The notes under the pieces: generated by a model
What the model saw: the letters and a program-made list of their open reading frames with translations, nothing else
Databases searched by the model: none
What the model was told of the DNA's origin: nothing
Program-made: the position numbers and the translations under genes
Shown here: positions 20,635-32,450 of the stretch, one piece after another
How positions within the stretch are numbered: position 1 is the stretch's first letter
Layout of the letters: each line of letters begins with the position of its first letter
Assembly (NCBI RefSeq): GCF_000003195.3
Contig: NC_012873.2
Location: 50,253,166-50,317,165, forward strand
Length of the DNA: 64,000 nt
Reading direction: 5' to 3'
Source: Sorghum bicolor
Taxonomy: Eukaryota > Streptophyta > Magnoliopsida > Poales > Poaceae

Positions 20635-23600
20635 CTACCAACGAAACAAACGCTGCAGGCACAATTCAAAGGCAGCGTTAGTTTGATGAAAAATGAGATA
20701 ATGAAACTTGCAGTAGTGCAGGAAACATAGTTTCAGAGCACAGAAATCAAGTGTCTTCAATCCAGATTGATTTGCATATTAATTTCCAGTACAATCATGG
20801 AACTAGGATGACAGTATTAGACCATTATGTTTAAGTGAAAAAAACGTTGTTTTGTTTTCAGAAGAACGGATCACAGCTGTAAGTGCTTTGGGCACATAAT
20901 GTTTTGTCATGAGTTTTCTCTCCAGGTGATTACCTTGCTTTTCTTCTTTTTCTTCTCAATGTATGCAACTATCTCCATTTGACGCTCAAGAGTCTCCTGC
21001 AAGGTCTGCAAAAACTCAAAGTCAAAGCAAGTTTTTGAACAGGCTAATTGGTTCAGAAATATGCTATAATCATTTGCTTCGTAGTGTTTCAGGTTATTGT
21101 TTTTGATACAGAAATATACGAAACCAGCATAATGATTAAAATTACTAATTACATAGTTTGTGGTTATGGTGTGGGTGTGGTAAAGTAAAACAGGGTTTTC
21201 CATCAAGGTGCAGATGATACCTTCTTTGTAGCTGCAAGCTCCTCTTCCAGTGCACTAACGCGGTTGACAGCAGCCTGCAGAATGTCCTCCTTGTCAACAG
21301 GCATTGATGCAGGTTTTGTCAGGAGTGCAATGACCTTCTCCTCAAGCTCGACGAGGCGCTTTGCGGAGACGGCATCTTCAGCTTCCTTCACAGCCTCTTC
21401 TGATAGCTTGGGTTGCTGCCGCTCTTGTATTTTTGATTTACTTTCTGAGAGGGTAGCAGGCTTACCTCCACCTATGGCAGCGCCAAGTACCTTCCCAGGC
21501 ATGTTGCGGGTCACACGGACCATCGCTGCAATGCTCATCACAAGTGCTATGATGCCAGCATAGATTGGGGGCTTGGATTCATTAGAGGCATTTATAATAG
21601 CTGATAAAGAATAATGTTTAGTCAGTCTATCAGCGAAAGGAAACTTGGAGTATCACTATAATTCGTCAAAAGTTTGTTCATTCATAAACTTGAGTGGTGG
21701 TGCTAACCTTTGGTGATGGCAAGCTTCTCATCTGCTGGTGTTCCCTGGCTCTTGCAGATAGCGTCTATGGCCTTTTCAACCATTGGGACATCACAAGAAT
21801 AGGGTGATCCAGGGGTCTGAAAAAGTTCACCAGAAATAAAAATTAAAAAGTGAGCATTAAGTTTGAGTTTTCAGCTAGCAATCCGTTTAAGTTTGGATGT
21901 TGATGTTCAACACTAAATTTCTAACTATAAACTTTGCACTATTAATGTCTTTGTTCATTATTGAATGATCAACAATCATGACAAGAATGACTTACAGGAT
22001 GTGAAGTGGGCATAAGTTCCTCGTGAAGAGGTGACAACTGAGGATGTTCAATTCGGCTACGGGAAATTTTCTGTGACTGAGAACGCTGACCATCTCCAGC
22101 TAATTGTGTTTCCGCGTCGAATAAAGCTTGTTTCTTGATTTAAAAAACATTAAAAATAGATAGGAATAAATACAACCATTATGCAAATATGCAAGTTGTT
22201 TTCTTTGTTTTCCCGTACCTTAGGATACATGTCATCTTCACAAATCATTTTCTCCTCAACCTCAAAAGAGGACATACTGTGTGATCCACACCTCCCAGCA
22301 CCACTTTGAACCATCTTCACATCAAAGTGGCATTAGGAATTGAGTTAGTGCCTTTTCCTTAAAAATTCGTGATTTATATTCAAGGTGACAAGGTTGAGGT
22401 CAAAGGACCAGATTGGACTAGTCCTCACCTTCATGATTTCGGGATCCTTCCAAGGGCCTTTATCAGCCTTCATGCAACCACCTTCACACTGGCAAGTTCC
22501 ACCAAAAATTTCTGGCAACTCACTGAATAATAGAAACGTGTATATTTCAGTGGGCAAATGTGCCATAGAAGTTAGTTGACGAGTTCAGTAAAGCTAATAA
22601 CTACAAATTAGAGGACTGGTTTCTTACCTAGCATCAATCACCTCAAGAAGCTTGCTCTGATACTTGTTACCCAGAACCTATAGAAATATGGAGATGATAT
22701 TCTAGTTGAGTACTGGAATCATAGCTAAAGAACAAAAGTACAAAAAGATGAAAAAAAAATACATGAATCTTTGCAGTGGTCTTTGGATCAAGAAAGCTCT
22801 TCACTGTGCCCCATAGAAGCCGGAATCCCTGGCCTGCATTAATGATGAACATCCGGCACAGGGTCTAGCACCAAAAGAGAAGATAACTGGCATGGTAAGA
22901 ACAATATTGTTTACAAAATTCAGATCAAATATCTGAATACAAAACACATATCAAAGGGATTACCTCTGGATAGTTGTCGCCATCAATCCTCTGAAGCATA
23001 CCAATGAGGTCCCTTGCAGCTTTGCTGAATTGCTTCATCCCCTGAAAATGTGGCTTTGGTTACTCATTGTAAAATTGCAACCATTGAGTAGCGACCAATT
23101 TGTAAATACATACATACCACTCCTTGCACATCAAGAATTGTTGTGCTCTGATCAATATGGCGCTTCGCTGCGATTGAGCAAGCTGGGAACTTGACAGCAA
23201 AGTTCTTCTCGAACTCCTTGACATGGTTCTTGACAAAGCGATCCATTGTAGTGACCTGCATTAGCCTATTCACATCGATCTGTCCAAGCCGTTCAAAGTA
23301 GACAGGCCTGCCTTCCTTATCAACCCCATGGTAACCTTGAGGGTAGCATTCTGCCACCTTATCAGCTTCTTCGAATTCGAATTCCTAATATTGCATTAGA
23401 GAAAAGGAAAATGTTACAAAAGATTTATGAACTAGTAGCCTGTAAATATCGATGAGAAAGTACTAATGGAAATGAAGTTGATTTTAGCAAACTCTGGTAG
23501 TTATAGTTACCTCGAGAATGGTATCTGCACCAAACTCCTTTCTCCACTTGAGCATATCAGACCACATTTGCTTTGCCTTCTCGATATCAAACTTCCTTGC

Positions 23601-24319
23601 CTTCAGAAACCTTCATCATCCCAACTTTCAGCAGTGCTGCCACACATGAAAATGCAATCATACAATAGGATGGGTCATTACTATATCACACACCTTAGCA
23701 TCATGTGGTAGTCATCATGCTGTGATGGTAGGAGCTCTTCAAGTACAAGAAGCTGGCGGAAGGCATCCACAGCCTGCACCTCCTCAGGTTCACGGTCATC
23801 CAATATTGAGATGGACATGACCTTGCTGCTCTTCCTCCCCCTCTTCATGGAATGCCTAAACTTCTGTGAGGCGCTCATAGCCTTCTTTTTCAGAGATGCG
23901 ATCTTGGCTTTCTTTTCATCCTCTGAGTATTCCACATTGGATTTCCTCTTCTCGTCATAGTGTCCATCTAAGGCTGCAGATATCATCTCTAGATAAGTCA
24001 ATTATGCGAGGTTCAATTTCAGGGACTAAAATTTGATTTGTAAGGATTAGGTTGAATTGTCCCTGATTGGGCGAAAGAAAAGTGTGTTGCCATAAGTGTA
24101 ACTTTTCAAAAAAAAAAACCTACTATGCACACATTCAGACATTACAGGAACATCACAAGGTTTATTATTATTATTATTATTATGAGGACAAAGAAAGAAA
24201 GTGCTGTTGCAAGATATTATCTATCTCAGTCAACAAGAAAATGGTTATGGAGTTTAATTATATGCATACTCACCAGAGCTCAGATGGTGCTCATGAGATC
24301 CTGATAGAACTTCTGCCAT
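20635..24319 (-). CDS. Sec14-nodulin-type phosphatidylinositol/phosphatidylcholine transfer protein (SFH family)
   Basis: Fourteen coding exons give 614 residues: 24319-24274, 23988-23694, 23610-23511, 23384-23118, 23041-22964, 22864-22763, 22677-22628, 22522-22429, 22314-22219, 22133-21996, 21816-21708, 21600-21221, 21005-20934, 20652-20635. All introns are GT-AG with matching phase. The N-terminal basic region is about residues 20-75. A CRAL-TRIO N-domain ([20 protein letters not shown], then [12 protein letters not shown]) precedes the Sec14 lipid-binding fold at about 150-330 ([51 protein letters not shown]). A hydrophobic stretch lies near 470 and a coiled-coil tail ends KKKKKSKRLFRW, the basic nodulin-type C-terminus of this family. 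Members exchange PI and PC and stimulate phosphoinositide synthesis at membranes. I chose the ATG in exon 2 ([12 protein letters not shown]; -3 A, +4 G). Reading through the last donor would instead give a tail ending VITWRENS. Confidence 0.93.
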
Positions 24320-24903
24320 TATTGGTTTGCCCTATCGGACCTGATAAAAGAAAGAAGAGGCCATATTGAGTTCCACACATTGACCAGGTTAACCGGAAAG
24401 ATTAAGCTAATGGAAAAAAAAAGTGGACAATTCATTCACTTATACTTGGATAATTCTGAATAAAAACTTGTATGATGAACTCTTCAATCTCCTTTATACA
24501 ATGATACGCAGCGTTTGTGCACATTCGAGAGAGAAAAGTCTAAATAAAAACTTTAAAAACATCATCGCCATTGCACCAATCAAATGGTATGTCGCCACAC
24601 ATGATCAATTTTCAAGAACAATGTGCTGAATATTTCAATGTGGTGATATATGCGCAAAAACAAAATGTGGTGATAAAACACCGGACATAATCTGATCGAT
24701 TCACTGCCAAGTGGTAAGATTAAAAACATTAATTTTCAGGGTAACTTTTCTCTCTGTGGGCAGTTGAGACTAGATAATTCATAATTGGTACGTTTTAAGG
24801 AGATAATCGATACCTGATGATTAGCAATGATGTTACCAATACCCTACCTTAGAACGTGTGCATAGAACAGAGCACCAAGAACGACGAACACGAAAGCGGC
24901 CAT
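24319..24903 (-). CDS. Spliced upstream ORF of the SFH gene, stop overlapping the main ATG
   Basis: The ATG at 24903-24901 has a good context (G at -3, G at +4) and starts a hydrophobic peptide MAAFVFVVLGALFYAHVLR. The frame crosses the donor CTAAG|GTAGGG (24848/24847), joins exon 2 at 24340 (acceptor ATCAG), adds six residues and ends in TAA, whose last A (24319) is the A of the main ATG. The uORF is 25 codons. If transcription starts further upstream, the same frame is open from 25137 and would be longer. The arrangement could control SFH translation. The peptide may be incidental, since a start site is not proven. Confidence 0.55.
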
Positions 24904-25440
24904 GACTGATGCCAATGTACCAAGAATACGGAGGGGCGCGCAAACGCAGCTAGGGATGGAGGAGGAGGGAGGTGAGGGAAAAAGGAGGGAGGGAGCGCGC
25001 ACGTACCTCCGAGAGGAGAGCCTTGAGGCGGAGAGGGGGGGCCGATGCTGGAGAGAAATGGCGGGGGGGCTAAAGAAATAGAGGCGGGGGGGTGGTGGCG
25101 CGCTCGTCGCGGGACGGACTGAACGGGGGCGAACCAAAATGGTGAGAGGCGCGCACGACGACCGCAGCTGGCAACGGGAGGATGTTAGCTAGCGTAGTAG
25201 CGATAACAACGGTTCTTCGGGCAGTTTGACTTTGGTTTGTCCGTCCGTCTCCTCGACGTCGCGCGCTGCAGCCTGAGATGGAATAATGGAAGACGGGAGG
25301 GACTCTCCCCTGTCCCCTCGCCAAGACGTCCTTAGCAGTTGGTACACGAGACGGGAGTAGTCCAACAATGGTGGATTGATCACTGGTCGGAGTTTTACCA
25401 TATATTTATATAGTTTATTATATAACTTTATATAGCCTAA
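24904..25440 (-). promoter_or_regulatory. Leader and putative core promoter of the SFH gene
   Basis: GC- and pyrimidine-rich sequence typical of a grass 5' UTR lies between 24904 and about 25370. On the minus strand a TATAAATA (25410-25403) sits in an AT-rich island and is the best core-promoter candidate. A potential extra leader intron has a GAG|GTACGTG donor near 25004 and an acceptor just before the uORF ATG. TSS and leader splicing are unproven. Confidence 0.35.
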
Positions 25441-26948
25441 TGCCTAAAGCGAGGCTTGAAAATGGTTGGCATTGTCGCTCAATATGTTTGGGCCGGGGGC
25501 AGATATTCAATCCAAGCATAACCGCATATGTTTATCAGTATTTATCAACATGCCTATCACTATATGGCATCGTTAGGTTGAGACTTTGCTGCACTCACCA
25601 GTATAGAAACAGTTTTTTTTATAACGTCGGTTTTTTTTTTTTACATAGATGATGACTCATACAAAGTAGACGTCACCGTATTGGTTCGAAAACATACGCT
25701 CAGTATAGACATCGGTTTGTGGGTGCTGCAAGCTCTGTTTTTGTCTCTAACAATTATGGTTCAACTCCTCTAGTGCTTACAGTTCGGTTTACTTCAACAA
25801 CAGTAAACTTAAGTCGATCGCATATTTAAATCTGATTTTTACATTGACAGTTGACTTTAGTTTCTACACTAGACGTAGCGTTAATTCAACCGCAAGTGTA
25901 TGATAATCTCTATACATAGCAGTTTCTACACTAGACGTAGCGTTAATTCAACCGCAAGGGCGCCTCCTGGTAAGAATTTACATTAGCAGTTTTCCTAATA
26001 CACCACATGTATGATAATCTCTATAGATATCCTTCTTCCCTCTACAAACTAAAACTTATATAGACCGCGCCGCCTTTCATTATTAACGTCCTTGGAGTTC
26101 TAGAAATTGCAAATTACAAAAGAGGATTTTGATCTACATTTCTTTGAAGAAGGTTGCCCAACAAGTTTAGTAAAAGGATCTAGAATGACTAGAGCAGGAC
26201 TGAATATACTATTAAAATTTCCTTCAGAGACAACACTAGGTAAGAAGATTAATACAAGAGATCGTCCAAATAACCACTACTTGTCTAGCCTAACTCCTTT
26301 TTAAGTATCTTGCATACAAATCAACAGTTAGCTTTTGAATTGAATAAGTTGAAATTATTTAAATACTCACACATATTACCTTGACATAGTGTTTATAACT
26401 TTCACCTCATGAGCGGTCGAAAATCAGAACATCTAAATATAGTATTTGTTCTCCCATCCTTTGCTTGGTACGATCTTTAGGAGGTTTTATGGATTTTGCA
26501 AATAAAAGCTTAAGTTCCTCGAATGGTACTCTCAGTCTGTCAATGGTGTATGGATCCTCATCAAGGCCATAGTGTTTAGCCTTAGGATCCTAGCTCTAAA
26601 GCTTATATGAAGTTCCTGGGTAAAGAATAAGTAAAGCATACTTGCATTCTATATATTGCTAAATCAAACACTTTCCATGGAGCAACAAGTCATACACTAA
26701 GATCAAGACGCCCAAGTGTGTGGAACATGATGGAAGATGTTATACTCCTTTTGACAATCTCTCTCTCTCTAGTCGATTTATTTGAGAATATGGCTATCTC
26801 TTCTCATCTTTCTTTTGCTTTTCTATTTTTCTTCTTTTTCTTTCTTTTATCATACTTCTTTTTCATTTTTATTTTGCATAGTTCATGTCTCTTGTTGCAA
26901 GTTCACCAGAGAGGTGAATCAAATTTTAACGTGGAGTAATTTTTATTT
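25441..26948. other. Intergenic, decayed transposon sequence, no supported gene
   Basis: Mostly AT-rich. It contains T-rich tracts, a duplicated 38-bp block (listed separately), a 65-codon frame at 26107-26304 with no recognised motif, and a long TTTCTT pyrimidine tract at about 26820-26880. Nothing here can be called a functional gene. Confidence 0.5.
25859..25958. repeat. Direct duplication of a 38-bp block
   Basis: The block starting AGTTTCTACACTAGACGTAG occurs at 25859-25896 and again at 25921-25958 (offset 62). The following GTATGATAATCTCTATA recurs a second time near 26010. It is a local tandem duplication inside a transposon-like region. Confidence 0.85.
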
Positions 26949-27312
26949 GCACTAATACACAGAATATCTTTAGAGCTGTCTTCTTTTTCTAACAGAAGTG
27001 GTTGTCTTACACGCCACCACTAAGTTTCACGGAAGGCACTGTAGCTATACAGCCTTTACTAGAAATTATTTTTAAGTATTAAGAAATTCGCCTCAAAAAA
27101 TGAGTGATCTTCAATAGCGGTTTTATTAAGTCAACCGCTGCTGAAAATCTATTTTCAGAGACAGTTAAGACATCCATCTTTAAAAATGAGTGATCTTCAG
27201 TAGCGGTTTATTAAGTCACATGTTGCTGAAAATCGATTTTCAAAGATGGTTGATTTAATGAAACCGCATCTAAAAATCGACTTTTAGTAGCGGCCATCAT
27301 TCTAGTAGTAAT
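26949..27312. mobile_element. CACTA-like miniature element with internal repeats
   Basis: The left end reads CACTAATACACAG and the right end TTCTAGTAGTA. Inside, ATGAGTGATCTTCARTAGCGG occurs twice, and GAAAATC...TTTTCA motifs recur in both orientations, as in CACTA subterminal arrays. The right terminus is not a perfect CACTA end and I could not define a TSD, so boundaries are approximate. Confidence 0.42.
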
Positions 27313-27870
27313 CAAAAAGGGCTTGCGCACAGGGCTGTTCAAAATTTCAGTTGAGTGCGTGGTTGAAGGCTATTCACATGTTCACACCAATATCCATATG
27401 GAACCCACCCACATGCATCCTTATTTCTCAACAGCCATAGTGAAAGGTCCTAATATGGCTAGAGGGGGGTGAATAGTCTATTTAAAAATCTACAAACTCA
27501 CTAGAGCAAGAGGTTAGTAAATAACAAAGCGAAACTTTTTGCTCTAGCTCTAATGGGGTGTTTACAAGCCACATAACGAACAATTCTAGTTGCTTATAAT
27601 TAATATACACACAAGAACTATGTCTCTACTTACACTAGAGAGCTACTTAAAGTTTCTATACAAGAAGTAAGCTACTCTATTTTGCAAGAAAGTAAGAGAG
27701 AGTGTTTGATCTTTATACCGTCGCGTAGAGGGGATGAACCAAACACAATAATATGAAGTCCAATCAATGGGAGAAATCCAATGAACAATCACAATGGAGA
27801 CACACAATTTTCTCCCGAGGTTCACGTGCTTGCCGGCACGCTACGTCCCTATTGTGTCGACCAACACTTG

Positions 27871-29098
27871 TGTTGACGGTCCTTAAGTACCAAATATAAT
27901 CATCAAATAAATAAAAAAAAGGATCCAAATGCAACCAACACATAGAATTAGGGTTTTATCTGACAGAATTCTATGAGTTTTGGTGTTTGTCTATTTCTGC
28001 AGAGGGTTATCAGGAAATAAGGAAGAAAGGCCCACATGTCGGGATTACATAGAGATATCAACGCACCACGCAATTTTCTACCATCTAGAAGACTCCAGAA
28101 GCCACGGAAAGAAAGCTGAGGCCGAAAGGGGCCAGGCCCAGGGCGCCTGCCCTCTTTCCCTGGGCGCCCGCCCTGTCCTGGACTCCGTTCGGGACTCTCT
28201 TCGCACACGATGTTCCACCGACCTAAAGGATCAAGGATAACGTAGTACCACATCGCCTACCGACCCAAAAACGCATAGAGGAGGAGGACTATATAAGGAG
28301 ACCCCCTGGCCCTGGAGAAGACAAGAAGTTATCATAGAGATTGAGGGGTGCCCTCGAAGGAAAAGCTCTTCTCTAAATAATATTTCTTTTTAGGCTTAGC
28401 AACCAATGTAAGTAGAAATAGATCTTCTAGTTTCTACTAGATTGAGAGAGATAGAGTGAAGGTGTAGATCGGAGGAAGGCCGGCCTGTCGGTGTCTACTC
28501 CGAGTTGTACCTGCGGGACCAAGTCTTCTAACCCGAGGCTTGCTCCTAAGATTCTTCAGTAATTCGACTTCTAATTCTAGTAAGTTCTTGTTTTATTGTT
28601 CTTTGGTTTATGAGTTTACTTTAATCCTCTTCCGGTTGAGTATTAGAGTAATCATTGCTAGCGTAAACGTGGTGTTTAGGCTAGGGTACTCATAGATATC
28701 CCCTGACTAGCTGGACCGTGGTAGTAGCGAGGAACGTGACATTTCCGAGTTACCTTTGTATCCCATATCTCGTTAGCAGGACGGGTAGGTTTATAGGTGC
28801 GGGTCGAACATCCTTTGTGGTGTCTAGATTCCGTAAGTTTCCCCAATAGAACAGTAGATCATCCTTACCAAGGTTAGAACGAGACTACGGTTGCAGTCTT
28901 CTCTATACATCGCTCACATCGAGAAACATTCTTTGTAGCCTAAAGAGATAGTAGCAATAGATTTGGTTAGTCAGATGCACCCTTTCTCCCAATGGTAAAA
29001 ATATAAATACGATACTCTGAAAAACCTCCCGGATGAAATGCTCACCGATATCCGTGCGCTTGCGGATCATTTCCTGATTGCGTTACCAAATATCAACA
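27871..29098 (+). repeat. 5' LTR of the non-autonomous LTR element
   Basis: 1228 bp, TGTTGACGG to TATCAACA. TATATAA is at 28290-28296, with GGGCGCCCGCCC-like motifs upstream at 28140-28175. Long blocks match the LTR at 9026, for example in the U5 half. Confidence 0.93.
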
Positions 29099-29106
29099 AG
29101 CATTTC

Positions 29107-29124
29107 TGGCGCCGTTGCCGGGGA
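29107..29124 (+). other. Primer-binding site (tRNA-Asp)
   Basis: TGGCGCCGTTGCCGGGGA starts eight bases after the LTR end and is complementary to the 3' end of plant tRNA-Asp. It is better preserved than in the related element at 10263. Confidence 0.88.
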
Positions 29125-29211
29125 GAAAGACGGTTTGCTGAGATAACTTTAAGTCTTGCTATTATCTTGTATTATACTTTTATACTTTTATTCTTTTATC
29201 TTTTTATTTTT

Positions 29212-29856
29212 ATGGATAACTCAAATTTCATACCTATTATTAAATTCTTTGCACCTTCGGAGACCAGCCATAGACCATGGGAGTCAACAAGTCCTGCCCC
29301 TAATTATGATCTGTGCCCGGAGTTGATTGCAATAGGTCAAAACCAACCCTTTTCTATAGCCGAGGTCCTATCTTTTAATCAAGAAGATAATGCACTTTTA
29401 GCTACACCTAGGGAATCTGTTAATCTTTCTATAAATTCTGGTTTAGACCTAGCCCTACAAGACCATGTTTTTTCTCGATATTTTCACATTGGTCTTAATC
29501 ATATAACCTTTGGTAGAGTCTTTCTTTCTTTATCTATTAGTAAAGGAAGGTATGTCTTCATTTGTGGACATCCTTCTTATACTAGTCTTCATAGAAAAAT
29601 CCTAGAGATAGAGAAGGATTCATCTCCCAGACGAGGAAATGAAGTTTCAATAGCCGATTTCCAAACATTCCAATCCCATGATTCGGCTATCCAACCCATC
29701 CTTGAGCCTAATAATTTCTACTATGATCTTTCTCTTGAACCTCCCGATGATCCTATGAATCTCTCTAGACATCCCATGCATAAGAAGGAGGATCGAGAAG
29801 AGCAACATCAATGGCTAGAGGGCATTAAAAATCCATGTGCTATCACCATTGAATAG
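29212..29856 (+). CDS. Internally deleted gag of the non-autonomous element
   Basis: An uninterrupted frame of 214 codons starts MDNSNFIPIIKFFAPSETS, paralleling the MENQNSK start of the related gag at 10389. The N-terminal part and a later block (GLDLALQDHVFSRYFHIGLN, compare GPNLNLEDPVLLSHFFRGL) align. The central capsid portion present in the related element (FEQTC...REARQWYSQ) is missing, a loss of very roughly 100 residues that keeps the frame. Whether it can still assemble particles is doubtful. It may persist only as sequence needed for RNA packaging. Confidence 0.72.
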   Translation: MDNSNFIPIIKFFAPSETSHRPWESTSPAPNYDLCPELIAIGQNQPFSIAEVLSFNQEDNALLATPRESVNLSINSGLDLALQDHVFSRYFHIGLNHITFGRVFLSLSISKGRYVFICGHPSYTSLHRKILEIEKDSSPRRGNEVSIADFQTFQSHDSAIQPILEPNNFYYDLSLEPPDDPMNLSRHPMHKKEDREEQHQWLEGIKNPCAITIE

Positions 29857-31544
29857 ATAGATAAAACAATCTTGAGAGACAATCCTAGAGGAATTTTAAA
29901 CATTCATGAAAAATCATCCTTGGAGTTTGAGAATGAGAGAAACAACAGTGAGCATGGAAGTTATTTCATAAATACCTCACCCAGTCCTTGCTCATATAAA
30001 ACATCTCTCCAATCAATTAGTCTCTCCATCCTTATCACATTTGAGATCTCCAACCCCCTCTTCTTTTCTATTTATAAAAACTTTAAAAGGGCGGTTGTCG
30101 ATGCATATGTCTATAATAAATATTGCAGATCTCGTTGAGCTGATCTTGATATAGGTCAGCGTCGGAGGGGAAACCACTTCGCCGACATAATTTGATGGTT
30201 TCCCAAGGATAAGCTTAGCGTCCTTAAACAAGCACTTATCAAATCGTAACATGAATTTGCAAGATTGCCTCGTGTATTGAGCATATTGAGATAATTGTAG
30301 AAATATTCCTTCGGGTATTCTTGCCATTAACCTTTCCAGGATTGGAGCAAGAAGATCGGATGAATGACAAGCACAAGGTATGTCCAACCAACCATCATAC
30401 AACATTGAATTAAATTCATCCAAACTTGAATTTCGCAAAATTCAAGCTTGGGGGAGTACTTTACATAAAACATCCTTTGCCATGTTGCTATGTTGGTTGT
30501 CCCTACCTTTGAGAGATGCTCAATTTGTTAAGTACTAATCACACTACTTCATCTCCACTTGAGTAGATCTCTATAAATGCCATCACGCTACCTTTGTTTA
30601 TCCTAGTAAGTGTTAGTTTGGAAGTACTGCACATACTTCTATTGGCTTTTAAATTAAGCATGGTGCTTAGGTTAAACATCCTTCCTTAATCTGATTAGAC
30701 ATGGAGTCTAGTTCGGTTGTTGAACTAAAAACTACTTGTGTAGACATTGGTATATTTTGTCGGACTAACCCCTGCAGGAAAACTTTCAATATCAACCTAG
30801 GAAGTCCTGAGATACAAACACACATTGGAGACAAAGGAATCACATAAAGTTTAACAATTTGCACAAGAAGGACATAGCTCATTCATCATCAAGAGATGAT
30901 CCATGGAGGGTGCCGCAAACACGATGCACAACAGCTAAGAAAGGAAAGCTTCCACAAGGTGATACTATACCATCACTCTTCAAGTAAGGTAACATCTTAA
31001 GGTACTTGACTATCACTTTTATAAGCTTCTCCTTGGTTCTGGCGTTCACATGAATAAAGAGACAAACATGTATGATTTGTAACTCCAAATTAACTAACCC
31101 AATTAATTCAACATGTTTAGTCCTTTAATCTTTATTCTTAGTACTACCTTCGTGATTCCACACTCCTAATCATATAAGCTAAAGTATTGCACATTCAATC
31201 TTTGGAAGATATAAACAAAACATAAATATAGATAGATTATCTTTCCACTAGGTTGAGCCATCTGATCTGACAAATGTTTTAAATGCTACACTCATGATCC
31301 TATCAACTTTGTCTTGCTCACTATGCTTAAGGTTAGAGAAGAACAAACACACTTTTGGTTCTGTTGGTGTTTTTCACCATCAGGGCCCATGCACTTGATC
31401 TCTGCCTTGTCTCTATGAGCAGGAACATTTCGAGCATAATATGAAAGAGTTTTATAACTCCCAGACTCCACCAAGAGAAGAACCGGGATCTACGAGCACA
31501 AACACACTAGAGATACTGGACACTCAGGCAATCACTGCCCTGAG
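29857..31544 (+). other. Internal noncoding/decayed region of the non-autonomous element
   Basis: No supported ORF. It includes AATTCAAGCTTGGGGGAGTA at about 30441-30460, a phrase resembling a polypurine-type motif found in related elements. The 141-codon minus-strand frame at 30013-30438 has no recognised domain and overlaps fragments on the plus strand, so I do not call it a gene. Confidence 0.45.
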
Positions 31545-31979
31545 ATGCTTGAGGACGTGAACTCCGTCCTCAACAAAATCAAGGTTGGAATCAACAGAGG
31601 CCTAATTACTCAGAGAGGTGATCCAGGACGCCACGTCATCCCAATCTCCACCGGCATGGTGGACTTCCCAGAAGCACTCTGCGACTTTGGCTCCAGCATC
31701 AACATTATGCCCAGGCTTGCAGATCGGACACTCAGTTTCCCAAAGGAAATATTGAAGAACCTCTACGTCCGAGTTAGTACCTTGTACGCTCTAGCAGACG
31801 TCGTGGGGATAGAGACTGGTACTGAGGAGAGGGCACCCATCATCTTAGGGAGGCCATTCCTAAACACAAGAGCTGTCATCTACATTAATACTACCAAGAT
31901 CAGTTTCTACATCAAGGGGAAGAAGGAGACTTTCTTTCAAGAACAAGACTACACAAATTTCAGAGCAATCCCGACATGA
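31545..31979 (+). pseudogene. Retropepsin-like domain, copy 1
   Basis: A 144-codon frame with the aspartic protease signatures of Athila-type pol: ALCDFGSSINIMPRL (active-site region, D-F-G in place of D-S/T-G) and the C-terminal APIILGRPFLNTRAVIYI. It is isolated from any RT, so it is a relic or co-opted domain. The sequence differs clearly from the protease region of the related element at 11403, pointing to a different donor lineage. Confidence 0.75.
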
Positions 31980-32040
31980 ACCAAGGAAGAGGACCAACAG
32001 GAGGAACAGGAACAAGCAAATATGGACCGAGTCAGCTAAG

Positions 32041-32450
32041 ATGGTCACTGCAAGTCAAAGAGGTCAAGATCGTCGACTCAAGTCGCCTTTCCTGATCAAG
32101 AAGGACGACCCTGGTGTTCCAAGCATCAAGTGCAAAATCAATGGGTACTCTTTTCAGAAGGCACTCTACGACACCGGATCTAACGACAACATAATGGCCG
32201 CAGTCACTTATCAGCTCCTGCATGGAACTATGCCCCTACAACCAATATATATTCAACTCCAGATGATTTTCAGGTCATTGACAAGGGAGAAGACGAGTAC
32301 GATCCACCTATCATTCTTAGAAGACCGTTCCTCAACACTATCAAAGCCATAATCTACATTGGAACCGGAGAAGTCCACATGCACTTCCCCTCTGAGAAGG
32401 TACGCCGCTATTTTACTGACCCTAACTATTTAGTTGAAGACTCTAAGTAG
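32041..32450 (+). pseudogene. Retropepsin-like domain, copy 2, frameshifted
   Basis: A second protease-like segment begins just after copy 1: KALYDTGSNDNIMAAVTYQL with an intact D-T-G. After a frame change near 32260 it continues PPIILRRPFLNTIKAIIYIG and ends at TAG 32448-32450. The parallel order of motifs in the two segments shows a tandem protease duplication, or two source elements joined. The frameshift rules out a single working enzyme from this segment. Confidence 0.75.

Noticed and set aside
21264..21563. Plus-strand ORF across the SFH gene
   Set aside because: Antisense shadow of coding exon 12, which has conserved protein on the minus strand.
30013..30438. 141-codon minus-strand ORF inside the non-autonomous element
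   Set aside because: No domain, and wrong strand for the element; probably chance.
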